Below, piece by piece: positions 11,724 through 21,676 of a DNA stretch of 64,000 nt. The notes beneath the pieces were generated by a model that was not told the DNA's origin, did not search any database, and saw only the letters and a list, made by a program, of their open reading frames with translations. The stretch comes from Anticarsia gemmatalis (lineage: Eukaryota; Arthropoda; Insecta; Lepidoptera; Erebidae), in NCBI RefSeq assembly GCF_050436995.1, contig NC_134763.1:9605001-9669000 (forward strand), in the 5' to 3' direction. How positions within the stretch are numbered: the stretch's first letter is position 1; each line of letters starts with the position of its first letter. Made by a program: the position numbers and the translations under genes.

Positions 11724-12434
11724 CTCTAGTTAAACAGTCCGTAAACAGTCAACCAAGTTTCAAAATTCAAAACACCAAAACATTTTAAAACAAACTTATC
11801 ATACAATTTAAACATCAAGCAATCCAAGTAAAATATAGCAAGCAATTTCTTTAGTAAACAGACTAATATTAAAACAGAAACATAAGAATCTTTACACAAA
11901 GATTCGAGAGACGTTGAATAATACAGGACAGGGCAGGTCCATCCATAATGGAATTACTCAGGGGACTGTGTTTGCCCGGCAGGATAAATGGCAGAAAAAT
12001 ATTTGCTACAACCATAGTATGTGTAGGACTTTATGTGATGTCCTGTTGATTAGTGTGATGGGTAATACTGGTATGTAATGTGTGAGTGTCCATGTTTATT
12101 GATGTTTATGTTTTTAATTGCATTTATGTAGGTATTGCAGTCACAGTTTTGTTTTCAAAGTCAAGTTAAGTTATAAGAGTTTTGGAAGTGTGGTTATAAT
12201 TGGCATCGCGATTATGTGTGTTACGTTACTGATAATGATATAGGTTCAGAAACAAAATAGCTAGCTACATCTAAAAATTGCATAAATGCTCACGTAAATT
12301 AGTTACTGTCGTTTTAAATCAACCATAATTCTATTTAAATAAATCATTATTTTTTTTACAATTACGAATCGATAGTCGTTAATGCGTATCATGAAATATG
12401 CCTGTCAATAATGTCTGTGCATAGCAAATTCCAC
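11724..12434. other. AT-rich non-coding DNA
   Basis: No gene seen. A small island of higher GC at about 11930-11990 (CAGGTCCATCCATAATGG, CCGGCAGGATAAATGG) stands out from AT-rich flanks and may be a conserved element. Confidence 0.4.
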
Positions 12435-12515
12435 ACGTCTGCAAAATATTCCCTCCTAGTGAGAAATGACCCACACTCAGCAGTGGGCTAATGATTGATT
12501 GATTAATGATTCTAC
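12435..12515 (+). mobile_element. RTE-type LINE 3' end with (GATT)n tail
   Basis: CACACTCAGCAGTGGGCTAA encodes 'TQQWA', matching the C-terminal QQW of RTE-like retrotransposon polymerases. It is followed directly by short GATT repeats typical of the tail of these LINEs. Only the last ~80 bp survive. Confidence 0.55.
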
Positions 12516-12711
12516 TGACGGTTACACGGGTTGAAATGTCCCGAATATTGCATGATGGAAGTTCTTGTGATGAACTAAGAACATTTCCATTTTCCACCTT
12601 TAGTAGGTAGTGTGTGCCCAGACGTTATCCTTTTGCAGCTTCCTAAGTGTCATTTTATTCGTTATGTATAATTGTATACATATAAACACAAAATCAAGCT
12701 CTTCACCATAG

Positions 12712-12800
12712 TATTCAGAGACCAAAGAACGCCACTTGCTACGATTCATACATACTTCCCTTGCATCCACATTCATATATCCTGTCATACAAGCTTGCTG
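12712..12800 (+). repeat. Interspersed repeat family B copy
   Basis: Has CAGAGACCAAAGAACGCCAC, then TTGCTACGATTCATACATAC, then CCTGTCATACAAGC. Plus orientation; it lacks the CCCATGGGTAG start. Confidence 0.65.
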
Positions 12801-13240
12801 GTTACAAGGACTACGCATTGGACCATATTGAAAGATTTCAGAAAAGATCTGTGTATGCCTTTCTATGCGGGACGGTGTTTTCATCAGATATCTTAATATT
12901 ATGTTTTAAAATATGTTTTCCGCATATAAAACCTAGCTAACTTGTTTCATGTCATTACAATACTCTGAAATATTTGGTGTCCCATAATTTATATCCATTA
13001 AGCATCTGAGAATCCTTGAAACATCCATCTCTACCGGGATATTTTTCTACAATTTGTTATTCGACAAATCCCAAACGAAATTTTCTGGAGCAGGCAAAAA
13101 GGATTTCTAACTAAAATGTTTTCCGCTTCCTATATTACACTATTTCCTATACTCCTTGTACAAGGAGAGTAAAGGCTGCTACACACATATCCAAGCTGGT
13201 AATATCGATTCGGTAGAATTTGTCAAACAAGAAAAGCTAC

Positions 13241-13341
13241 AGTAGTGCGATTTTCTACACTCAGTACTATCGAATAGACGTTTGACGTTTAAGTTCCTAC
13301 AAAAGACGTTAGGGGCGTTGTTTCGAATTCATACAATAGCA
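13241..13341 (+). mobile_element. MITE-A copy 2, 3'-truncated
   Basis: GTAGTGCGATTTTCTACACT, TCAGTACTATCGAATAG, TTTGACGTTT and GTTAGGGGCG follow in family order. The element then breaks off at the start of copy 3, so a second element appears to have inserted into or recombined with it. Confidence 0.7.
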
Positions 13342-13510
13342 GTAGCACGATTCTCTACAATTGGATCCATCGAGTATCGAGAGTTTGACATTTAAAATAT
13401 ACTTACTGCCAAAATAGTTTCTACGACGTCTGCTAGAGGCGCTGAACCGATTGTTATACAATTTTCTTTGATAGTTAGCCGGTTGTCGGTCGTTGATAGT
13501 AGTAGAAAAT
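13342..13510 (+). mobile_element. MITE-A copy 3, nearly full length
   Basis: GTAGCACGATTCTCTACAAT, ATCGAGTATCGAGAGTTTGA, TCTGCTAGAGGCGCTGAACC and TAGTTAGCCGGTTGTCGGTC are in order, ending TAGTAGTAGAAAAT. Directly abuts copy 2 head to tail. Confidence 0.8.
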
Positions 13511-14218
13511 TATTCAAAATTTAAATTTAAAAGACATTTCTTGACTTTCAGTAGAAGTAAGAAATCGCCGCTCTTAAGCACTTGTCCGGCATCATTCGAT
13601 TTTGACGATCAGCAAAAATCGGTAGCTGGCCCAGGTGACTGATAATATGCGGCAGTCGAGTGATTCAAAGCACATACCGCGCTGTAATGCCGATTAAGGC
13701 CCGAATATGTACAGGCGTAAGTGTAGCGACACACCTGCTGTAGGCTCGGCGCTGAACGCATTCAACGCTCTCGCTGTGTTATTAAAATCATCAGACATCG
13801 ATTGAAATAACGCCACATTAATTGCAGCGCCAAACCTTCATCACTGAAGTTTCAAGAGTGTTGCTACACAAACTCTTCGAAAAATCTCCTACAAGAAACA
13901 TTTATTATTGCAGACGGTAATTCGGTTCCACTGACGTAGATGGTACCGTTGTTTTTCAATGTCCGTTCCTACAGAGGTCGTGGTAAACATGAGTAGCTAC
14001 TAACTTATTTACACGCACCAAAAGGTAAGGCAACTGATTGATAGATTTCAGGGCAAAGGTGCCGTTAGCCAATATAGACGAAGAGAGTAACGTTTTAGGG
14101 GAATTTATTTTTCTTGTAATGGAATAAGATGATTTTTGGTTTATGTTGAGAGAGTTGATGATTTGTATACGTGTAATAAACAGCGGTCAGGTAGGACGTA
14201 GAGGTTATAGGTAATATA
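13511..14218. other. Non-coding DNA with a high-complexity island
   Basis: The part at 13560-13800 is richer in GC and non-repetitive by eye, with CAGGTG/CACCTG E-boxes (near 13632 and 13732). A 34-codon minus-strand frame at 13694-13798 (MSDDFNNTARALNAFSAEPT at its start) ends in a stop before any donor and is not called a gene. Candidate conserved non-coding element or unknown repeat. Confidence 0.35.
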
Positions 14219-14896
14219 ACCTCTCGAGCGCCCCAACGTTAAAATTCAAATATACCGTTAAGCGTCCGGGCCAAAAATAGCGCGCGAAATTGAATTGGCG
14301 GTTGGCGTTTAAGCGCCGATTCCGTCATATTTTAATACTAACACCCTAGTCATACCTTATATATTTGAAATCTACATAAAATTTGCTATAGATTAAAAAA
14401 ATATATATAATAAACCACAAATAATATTTGATAGTGGTAGTACAATAGTCGGTTTAATCTGAATATTTTGTGCTTTAGGCATGTGTTTGAAGAAAGTCTA
14501 AAAAATATTTTTAGGCAAAAAAATAATATGACGAAAGGTCTTATCGTGTAGTTAATGAATAATGACATTAAAATCCAACTGTAAAATATACTCAAATCTT
14601 TAAAATTAGTTAAAAAAAGGATTTACAAAATTGGTCATAAAGGAACATTTCGTCGGGTCAGATGTTGTTTATGGTGCTCTCTGGCCTATATCAACCACTT
14701 ATTCAAGTGTGTGCATTAGATCGTCGTCTCGTTTCATCAGCTTCAATGTCAAATATGTTTGGAAGGGATAAACATAGTTTTAGCATTTCGTTTCTACGTT
14801 TTTTAAATGTAAGATCGTTTTGCCGTACCACGGTGGCGGGGCGCTTGACGGGGGTAGAACATTCAACCGTGACACGGTGGCCGGGCGCTTGAGAGG
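14219..14896. mobile_element. ~680-bp element with composite inverted ends
   Basis: The left end reads ACCTCTCGAGCGCCCC; the right end, reversed, reads CCTCTCAAGCGCCCGG. A second related block lies further in on each side: left CCGTTAAGCGTCCGGGCC (14258-14275), right reversed CCCGTCAAGCGCCCCGCC. Each end thus holds two copies of a CGTYAAGCGCCCCG-like unit in inverted orientation, as expected for subterminal transposase sites. The AT-rich interior codes for nothing recognisable. The 76-codon frame at 14662-14892 runs into the right end and is judged spurious. Confidence 0.55.
14829..14896 (+). repeat. 44-bp direct duplication inside the right end
   Basis: CACGGTGGCGGGGCGCTTGA at 14829 is repeated as CACGGTGGCCGGGCGCTTGA at 14873, with a TTCAACCGTGA stretch between. 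It forms the doubled subterminal block of the element described at 14219-14896. Confidence 0.7.
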
Positions 14897-15524
14897 ATAA
14901 TGTGTTGAACGATTTTTTTCTGGTTTAGTAGTAGTAGTACCATAGAAAATGAAAAAGAAATGTTTTGTATAATTAGTTGAAACTCTGCAATAAGTGTTTA
15001 TTAGGCCCTTGCTTACATGGAAACTATAATTAATATTTAAGTAATTTAAAACATAATAATGAGTTTATGTACGTTGCCATAATTTATTATTTGTTAATTT
15101 TCATTAAAACAATTGAAATTAACAAACGAATTTCAGAGACTATTTTCGATGGTAAACTGCTGCCGTTTTTTTGACTGTATACTGCAAACCATATGCAAAT
15201 TTAACTCCATGAATTTTGAAATTATGGGTCAGGTGGGGTCTGTAACTGTTCATTCTTAATCCCATTCGCCCCATATAAGCTCATCTAATTTATTTGTGAC
15301 AGTAATTCGTTTTTAACGGTTTATTTTTCATCCATTATGATTCTTAATTATTTTTTACCCAATCTCAGTTAAGCTGTAAAAAGGTGACGTGATGTTTTTA
15401 AAAATGAAACGTTGTTTAAAGATCATGAATTAAAATAGTCGCAAACGCTTTAGGATTAAACATTTTATAATGATGACAAACCAGAATAATATTTATAATG
15501 CTAGTGAGATCAAACAAACAAGTA
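14897..15524. other. AT-rich non-coding DNA
   Basis: Nothing recognisable: no gene, repeat family or strong motif seen. Confidence 0.4.
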
Positions 15525-15690
15525 ATTTTTCAAGTTTTATTATCGGCACTGTTATTGGCTGTCTCACGCCAATTCTCTAGAAAGACGTCCAAGTCGTCGT
15601 ACCATCATTTTCGTGGCCTGCCTCGACGTCATCGGGTTTCAAGCGAAACCGATGGAAGATTTTGGGGCCTTTGCCTAACAAACGGATAGT
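15525..15690 (-). pseudogene. RTE-type LINE polymerase C-terminal remnant
   Basis: On the minus strand, GGCAGGCCACGAAAATGATG reads G-R-P-R-K-stop-W, followed by Y-DDLDVFLENWRETA. 'GRPRKRW.DDLD.F...W...A' is the conserved C-terminal segment of RTE-like non-LTR retrotransposon ORFs. One in-frame stop replaces the expected R of 'RKRW'. The plus-strand frame with a signal-like start at 15498-15689 is the antisense shadow of this remnant. Confidence 0.65.
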
Positions 15691-15779
15691 ACAAGTCAAT
15701 AAAAAAAATAGCTCTGGCTAGAACCGAATTAATATATACAATTCATGTAATTTGTATTGGCATATGATACATTTGGATG

Positions 15780-15800
15780 CTAACCTAACCTAACCTAACC
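15780..15800 (-). repeat. Interstitial telomere-type (CCTAA)4
   Basis: Four perfect CTAAC units, that is TTAGG on the minus strand, the canonical insect telomere repeat. Too short to be a telomere; lone pairs also occur at 9400-9409 and 56014-56023. Confidence 0.75.
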
Positions 15801-16284
15801 TTACAAAAGCCGTTGTTATAATACAAACTACTTATATGACCTACAGTCCTCAAAACCAAAATGAACCGAGCAGATCTCAGTATACAGCAATAACACCACA
15901 TTTCGGTAATCCGGCAGAATCCTTGCCTCATCTAGACGAGGGCGGTATTACTCAGTGTCACGACATTCATATCTCACTGTGAGACGTGGGACACAACGAA
16001 ATTTCCCAAAGGACAACACAAGGTCATATATAGAATGAGATTATGATCAGGTGGCCCTTTTTTTGAGATTTGATTGTTCTGTTATGATTGGGATTGATAT
16101 ATTTCTGTGTTTCGTCAAAGTTTTTGATTCCTTTTAAAAATATATTGAAGGACGTTTTTAGATAGCCGTGCTAAAACTATCGGGGCTATAAAAACAATGA
16201 TTAAACACAGTTTGTAGATTTTTTATAGTAAATTAAGGTTAAAAGAAGATGTTATGAAGAAACTACTCTTGTGCAACATTTCTT

Positions 16285-16350
16285 CGCAGACAGACAGACA
16301 GCGGAGTCTTATATATGGTCCCGTTTTACCCTTTGGGTACGGAACCCTAG
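16285..16350 (+). mobile_element. Interspersed repeat fragment with CAGACAGACAG start
   Basis: CAGACAGACAGCGGAGTCTT, then GGTCCCGTTTTACCCTTTGG and GTACGGAACCCTA. I recognise this string from memory as a repeat common across Lepidoptera, probably the end of a Helitron-like or other non-autonomous element; its class is not certain from this fragment. Confidence 0.55.
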
Positions 16351-16404
16351 AAAACACACCAAAGTCTATACAATTACAAATTTTCCAAAAATACTTTCCA
16401 AACA

Positions 16405-16525
16405 AGCTAACAAATGACTGTCCCAGCTGTGGGTCAGTAAAAGTTAAAAAATATTTATTTTTCTAACCCATGACCGCTGCTGGGAAAGGGTCTTCTTCCA
16501 AACGAGGAAGGGGGAAGGTTAAGGT
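16405..16525. repeat. Interspersed repeat family C, doubled fragment
   Basis: ATGACTGTCCCAGCTGTGGG at about 16414 and CCATGACCGCTGCTGGGAAA at about 16467 are two versions of the same family start, the second followed by AACGAGGAAGGGGGAAGGTT. Confidence 0.55.
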
Positions 16526-16860
16526 TTTAAAAAAAAATGCTGTATTTTTTAAATTACATTACTTCCAATACTTTACAGGTCTCAAAAAAACTAAAGAAAG
16601 CACTTAAAGGACAGCAGGTTTGAACACTCTTCAGAGCTATAAACGCAAATGGTGTAAAAACAGCAAGATGGCGCCATAAAATGGTTTAGGTTCAGATAAG
16701 GAGATTACATCTACATCTGAAGCCTTATAAATCTCATTATAAACGTTATAAAAGTAGGCTGGAAACGTAAAAAGTTCCTCTCAAGATTGTCTACAGTTGT
16801 CGAGTTCAATGACCTGAAATTAGGAATTAAATGTTCGCATAGAATCATCCACTCCATTTT

Positions 16861-16960
16861 TAGTGTTATAAACGTGAAAGTCTGTCTGTTTGACTGTCAC
16901 ACTATTGATGCTAAACTGTTGACCCGATTTTGATAACCTTTTGACCAACAATCGACCAGT
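16861..16960 (+). mobile_element. Helitron-like 5' fragment
   Basis: GTTATAAACGTGAAAGTCTG, then TCTGTTTGACTGTCACACTA and CTAAACTGTTGACCCGATTT. The TATAAA-CG-GAAAGT-(CTGT)n-...-AAC..CTGA-CCGATTTTGAT pattern matches the 5' part of lepidopteran non-autonomous Helitrons. The 3' end is not identified. Confidence 0.5.
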
Positions 16961-17699
16961 AAGCAATGAAATACTGAAATGGGGGATACAATTTTATAAG
17001 CGACCGGAGTGACGTGATTGTATAGTAATACAATCGGGTTAGACGCTTAGAATACCACGCAGACCTATACTGTAGGTAGGGCGTATACCAAATTTACCTA
17101 ACCTGAGAATATTTTTTATCAATGAATTTAATTATAATTCAGCAACAAACACATTCACTATTGAATAGTAGACCTCACAAAAAGCTGAGCTTGGATCTCC
17201 ACTCATATGGAAACGATGAATGAAAGGCGATCAACTCTAGCTATTTATCCAAAGAACGAAAGTGGAAACGCCAGTACACAAACATTGGTCAAATTGATGA
17301 TGCCAGCCAAGGTCAAGCGTGGGTTCCAGCCCTTCGTGACAAAATACTTCATTTGAATATTCAATTACTGAACGAAATATAATATTCAATTTGGAATGTA
17401 AAATTATATATATTTAGAAATGTTATTCATTTATCACTTTTTTGTTGGTAGCGAATTTTTTTGGTGTAGGTTGTACGTAATAAGTATGTATAAATTTTTT
17501 TGTAATATTTAGTGCCCAACAAAATATGACATTTGAATATGTTATAAAACCCATATGTTTTGTGTAATTCTTAGTTGGAGATTCAAATTTGTTATATTAT
17601 GTATTAGGCTAGGTAACTACTAACTAACCCATACTAATACAATTAGTGCAAAAGTAATTATGTTTGCTAAGTATGTTTTGACAGGAAAATACAGCTGTT
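16961..17699. other. AT-rich non-coding DNA
   Basis: No gene seen. CCAAGGTCA, an FTZ-F1-type site, lies at about 17309-17317. GTGGGTTCCAGCCC shortly after is B-box-like but has no matching A box. Confidence 0.35.
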
Positions 17700-17790
17700 A
17701 AAATTCTCTACAGTCAGTACCATCGAGTGACAAGAGTGCGATTTTAAAAATGATTTTAAAAATAGTTCTTTCTGTAGCAGCTACCAGCGC
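17700..17790 (+). mobile_element. MITE-A copy 4, fragment
   Basis: AAATTCTCTACAGTCAGTAC, CATCGAGTGACAAGAG and AATAGTTCTTTCTGTAGCAG are the left half of the family. The rest is missing and copy 5 follows directly, repeating the head-to-tail arrangement seen at 13.2-13.5 kb. Confidence 0.6.
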
Positions 17791-17910
17791 TGTAGAGCGA
17801 TTCTTTACAGTTGGTACTATCAAGTAAAGAGAAACTGACATTTAAAATGTCCGCTAGGGGCGCTGATTAGATTTTTCATTCAAACTATCTATACGAACTA
17901 TCGATAAATA
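17791..17910 (+). mobile_element. MITE-A copy 5, right end worn
   Basis: GTAGAGCGATTCTTTACAGT, GGTACTATCAAGTAAAGAGA, GTCCGCTAGGGGCGCTGATT and ACTATCGATAAATAC. The final inverted terminus is not recognisable. Confidence 0.65.
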
Positions 17911-18355
17911 CATACATATAATCATAGAGACTAATTCAGCTTACATTTTAACATCATTCAAATATGAGGGAAATGATTTTTCGGAATAAAATGACATATG
18001 TCATAACCACAATCAAAACACGGCCCGCCATCGCTCATCGTTTTTGCTCATCAAAAATCGCACACCAGCATTAAAATCAACTAATTAACTAATGAGTTTA
18101 AACATATAATTACATCTAATAACATTGATTGTCACTGAACTAATCAGGCCCGGGGCCAACTGTATTACTAATACTGAATATATTATTATTAAACACAATT
18201 GCATTAGGCATGTTTGTTTACTGCGGTTGAGTTGATGCGAGGGTTTCCGAATGGGTGCATGCTATACTCGGTACATTACAAACGTGCGAACTATGACATG
18301 TTGTCATAACTTTTCACTCTCGCGTTACATGTTTAATGTATAATAGAATACGGGA

Positions 18356-18492
18356 ATTAACGCCAACACGCACTTTTCCTTAGAATGCCTAACGTTTCGG
18401 CGCAGGTTACTCCAGTCAGCCTACGACCATGGCGAGTCCAACCTGCGCCGAAACGTTAGGCATTTTAAGGTAAAATGCGTGTTCACGTTAAT
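18356..18492. mobile_element. Foldback element, 53-bp inverted arms
   Basis: The left arm (18356-18408) holds CCTAACGTTTCGGCGCAGGT and ends in AGGTT. The right arm (18440-18492) starts AACCTGCGCCGAAACGTTAG and is its reverse complement with a few mismatches in the outer half. The spacer is 31 bp, centred on CTACGACCATGGCGAG. The innermost ~24 bp are perfectly paired. Non-coding, MITE-like. Confidence 0.8.
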
Positions 18493-19237
18493 ATGACATG
18501 TCGTTTTCTTGGACTCTTTCGCTCGCACTTACGCATTGAAACATTTCTACGTTTCTTTTTCTATGATATAGTCCATATGGCCCGAGTGTGAATGAAGAAG
18601 CTAGGAATTCTGTTTACTCACGGACTAAGTTTTGTTTTGAAAGAATTTTAAGTTTAAATTAATTGGCTTCCAATTTTTAAAATATAATTAAGTATGTTGA
18701 AGAATTAATCGACGTGTTAGTTGTTACATCTCTATCATTGTCACTCCTTTTCTGTCTCTTGTTTTAAAAAAGATATCAATCAGTATAAGAAAATAGGTAC
18801 TTGCGGTATTATTACTTAAAGATCTACTGATATAATAAAGAACCACTAATATAATATTATTATAATAATATATTTGCAACCAATTATAATACTGATGTAA
18901 ACCATAGTGTTGCGTCGAACGTGTAAACTTAGACTGTAATTAATTAAGCACACTGTAATCTTATGCTTGTACGATAATGAAGCCGAGAATATGTACCGCA
19001 AAATTTTCATGTGCAATATTATAAGTACTTGTTTTGGGAGGCTTTATTTTAGCACATAGTTATTATGTTAAGCCTTTGAAATTTGGTTATTTGTTATTCA
19101 AAAAATGTGACTACATTAATTTGGTCTCGGAGAGAAATCAATAAAATATGTTTTACACCTTCTTATTCGAAATACCTTTGCCTAATAGTAAGGAACAAAG
19201 ACACAATTGATAAACCTACTTGAATGATTTTGATTTG
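18493..19237. other. AT-rich non-coding DNA
   Basis: No gene or strong motif. Very AT-rich from 18800 to 18900. Confidence 0.4.
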
Positions 19238-19350
19238 TTTTTAAATCCATTACTGGCCCTGTTGGGCAAGGATCCTCTCCCAAACAAGGGTTTAAGCCTC
19301 AAGTCTACCACCCCGACTAAGTGTAGGTTGGGTACATTAAAAGCAAGAAC
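19238..19350. repeat. Interspersed repeat family C copy
   Basis: CTGTTGGGCAAGGATCCTCT, AAACAAGGGTTTAAGCCTCA, GTCTACCACCCCGACTAAGT and GTAGGTTGGGTACATTAAAA. This is the most complete of the three family C copies, and shows the blocks that follow the CTGGGCAAGG start. Confidence 0.6.
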
Positions 19351-20846
19351 TTTTAAAAAAGCATTTATCCTCAAAATTCACTATAATTTTAGTAACTGTT
19401 ACTTCAAACACGTATGATTTATATTGTCACTTAGTACACCATGAGTTACTTGTCGACAAGATTTATTTTATTAGTTCGTTACCTTCCCCTTCGTCATAAT
19501 TCTCTCCGTCCTCATACAAACCTATATTTCTTCCGCCGAGTACACAACCTTTTGTTTTCGCAAAACTCAAGGTTACGTTAGGATTTATAGAATTCTCCTT
19601 AACAGGATTAACTGCACACTTTGTTTACCAATACAGAATCCGCAAGAAACTTTCAAAGGCAAACAACTTGAACGTAAAAAGCGAATTACGAAACACAATT
19701 GGGGAGCCGAGAAAAAACAACCGGCAAATTCACTTAATTCAAAATAATAGGAAGTTTTTGGGCACAGTTGCTCATGGATTTCCCAATCGGGGTCCAAACT
19801 GAGAGCATTTTGTTTTCAAGATATGCGAAGTAAATTTACGCCCGGAGGCCGCCACTGGCTCAGATTGTTCGCAAAAGACCCAAGTTAAATCGACTTCCGA
19901 ATTGTTACTCCCGTCGGATGTGAGCCCCGATAGGCCCTATCGAGAGAAATTTTTAGGCTCCAAAAGGTTTTTCGAAGAGAGAAAGGTTCGTATAATAGTT
20001 ATAATCAGTTTTAGGGTATAACAACTTTGTGAGTTCGGCCTCTCGCTTTGATATGTGTTCGATAGGTTTTGAGTTTGATCTGGGTTCACAGGAATGTGAT
20101 TGACGTGTAGATTACGAGGGGTTAAATAATAAAGCAGTTTTTGAATTGGTATGACGTTTAAATTGATATGGAGTGGATTATACTTACTCGTCAATTCGTG
20201 GAGTATAAATCCAATGATTTAAATATTTAAAATGAATATCGACGTTTATGTATGTTTTTCTTTTATTTTAATAGTGCTGTCTTTAGTTGGTCTAAAACCT
20301 GTTGTCCTATTTTTTCCTAAAGCTTATTTTCAAATAAATTTCATGTAACTTAAAATCTTTAAAACCAAACAATTTTAGAATATCACAAGCCAAAACCCGT
20401 CCCATGAATTGTCGAGCGAAAAAATACGATAGTCACAAACTTCCCATCGAATAAAACGATTAAAATTTAAAGGTATTTCGGCTGTAACAAATGTTTCAAT
20501 ATATCTTCTACGAACAAAATAGAAAACGTACTGTTGCACCCCCCATTAGGTTTATACTTTGAACATCGTGTTGGCAAACGGTATGGCTCCGTCAAAATCT
20601 ATGGAGCTGTGTGGGCGACCGTCCAAAATTAAACTGCCAATGGAGGCTTTTATAATGTTAGTGTTCACGTCACGGGGTTACCGTCGCTTTTGGATATATT
20701 TATTAACATCGTTGCAATCTTTTGCTACATAGTCGGAAGATTTGAAGTCAATATCATAGGTTACAGGTCAAACTTACGACAAAATATGTTCCAATTCAAT
20801 ACACATATTATTATCTACAAACTTAATATCACGGCGGTCTCTTCCT
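19351..20846. other. Unique-looking DNA with conserved-element candidates
   Basis: About 19470-19950 is non-repetitive and more GC-rich than the flanks; it includes CCCGGAGGCCGCCACTGG and GCCCCGATAGGCCCTATCG. A second island lies at about 20580-20690. No frame here has splice signals or a known family. Candidate enhancers by composition only. Confidence 0.35.
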
Positions 20847-20950
20847 CCCATATAGGTAGGAAGAGACCAAAGGACCCCACTTTGGTACGATCCTTATAAA
20901 CTTACGTTGTCTAATTCACATCCATACATCTTGTCATACAGGACCGCTGC
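20847..20950 (+). repeat. Interspersed repeat family B copy
   Basis: GGTAGGAAGAGACCAAAGGA, TTGGTACGATCCTTATAAAC and CACATCCATACATCTTGTCA. An upstream GGTCTCTTCCT (20838-20848) is an 11-bp inverted match to AGGAAGAGACC (20857-20867), so the copy begins in a small hairpin. Confidence 0.7.
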
Positions 20951-21104
20951 TTACAATTACACATGGTATGACAATTAGTTAGTCTACTGTACTTTTAAAC
21001 TTTCGCGTTGCATATTTATTAAACAATAGAGTTTTACCCATTGACTATACTAAACTGCTTGTTTAGTTAGCAAAAGCAACTGGTGCTGCCTCTAAAGCTA
21101 GCAA

Positions 21105-21134
21105 AGGTCAAAAGGTCATAAGGTCACATTGACC
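21105..21134 (+). promoter_or_regulatory. Cluster of nuclear-receptor half-sites
   Basis: AGGTCA occurs three times in direct order at 21105-21110, 21113-21118 and 21121-21126 with 2-bp gaps. An inverted TGACC follows at 21130-21134. Such DR2 spacing suits nuclear receptor dimers. The AGGTCA run could also be simple-repeat drift. Confidence 0.3.
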
Positions 21135-21573
21135 ATTGACAGGGAACATTTTGTGGGTACTTTGATTGATATAGGAGCCGTAATGTTGTTAATTAATCAA
21201 CGAGGAATAACATTTTGAGGTTAGTTTTAGCCGAAACTGTGGTTATATACTACATAGGTATTATTGTAACGGTTATTGAGTTAGTTATGGTTAAACCGAT
21301 ATTAATATGGAACTGTTAGTTTTAAGTATTGTGCAAAAACGGGTGGATAAGAATAAAATTTTATGGAACGAAATAAGCATTGACTGTTTTGGTTCGTATT
21401 GGTCGTATTGGAGCTATTAATGTAAGATAGAAAAAAATATAGTATTATCAGATTTTACACTGCAGGTACATTTTTTTTAAAAAGAGCTTAATTTTTTTTG
21501 AAAAATATACGCGATGTGTGTAGCTGTCGTAACTGGCTGGACCGTATGACTCATAAATACATATAATCACACT

Positions 21574-21676
21574 TTCCCATAGAGGTAAGCAGAGACCAGA
21601 GTACGTCACTTGGTACTTTCCTTACAAACTTCCTTTGCTTTATTCACATCCGTACAATTTGTCATAGAGGACCGCC
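21574..21676 (+). repeat. Interspersed repeat family B copy
   Basis: TTCCCATAGAGGTAAGCAGA, then GACCAGAGTACGTCACTTGG and TCACATCCGTACAATTTGTC. One of the fuller copies, keeping the CCCAT-GAGGTA start. Confidence 0.7.

Noticed and set aside
13425..13440. CTCF site in MITE-A
   Set aside because: TAGAGGCGC is one base short of the usual AGRKGGC spacing; not called as a site.
13694..13798. 34-codon minus-strand frame followed by a GTATGT donor-like site
   Set aside because: An in-frame TAA precedes the donor, so it cannot be joined to the Ig exon as a signal-peptide exon.
14386..14595. 69-codon hydrophobic minus-strand frame
   Set aside because: Lies in the AT-rich interior of a transposable element; F/Y/I-rich peptides are expected from AT-rich DNA.
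15498..15689. Plus-strand frame with a signal-peptide-like start
   Set aside because: Antisense shadow of an RTE C-terminus (GRPRK.WYDDLDVFLENW on minus).
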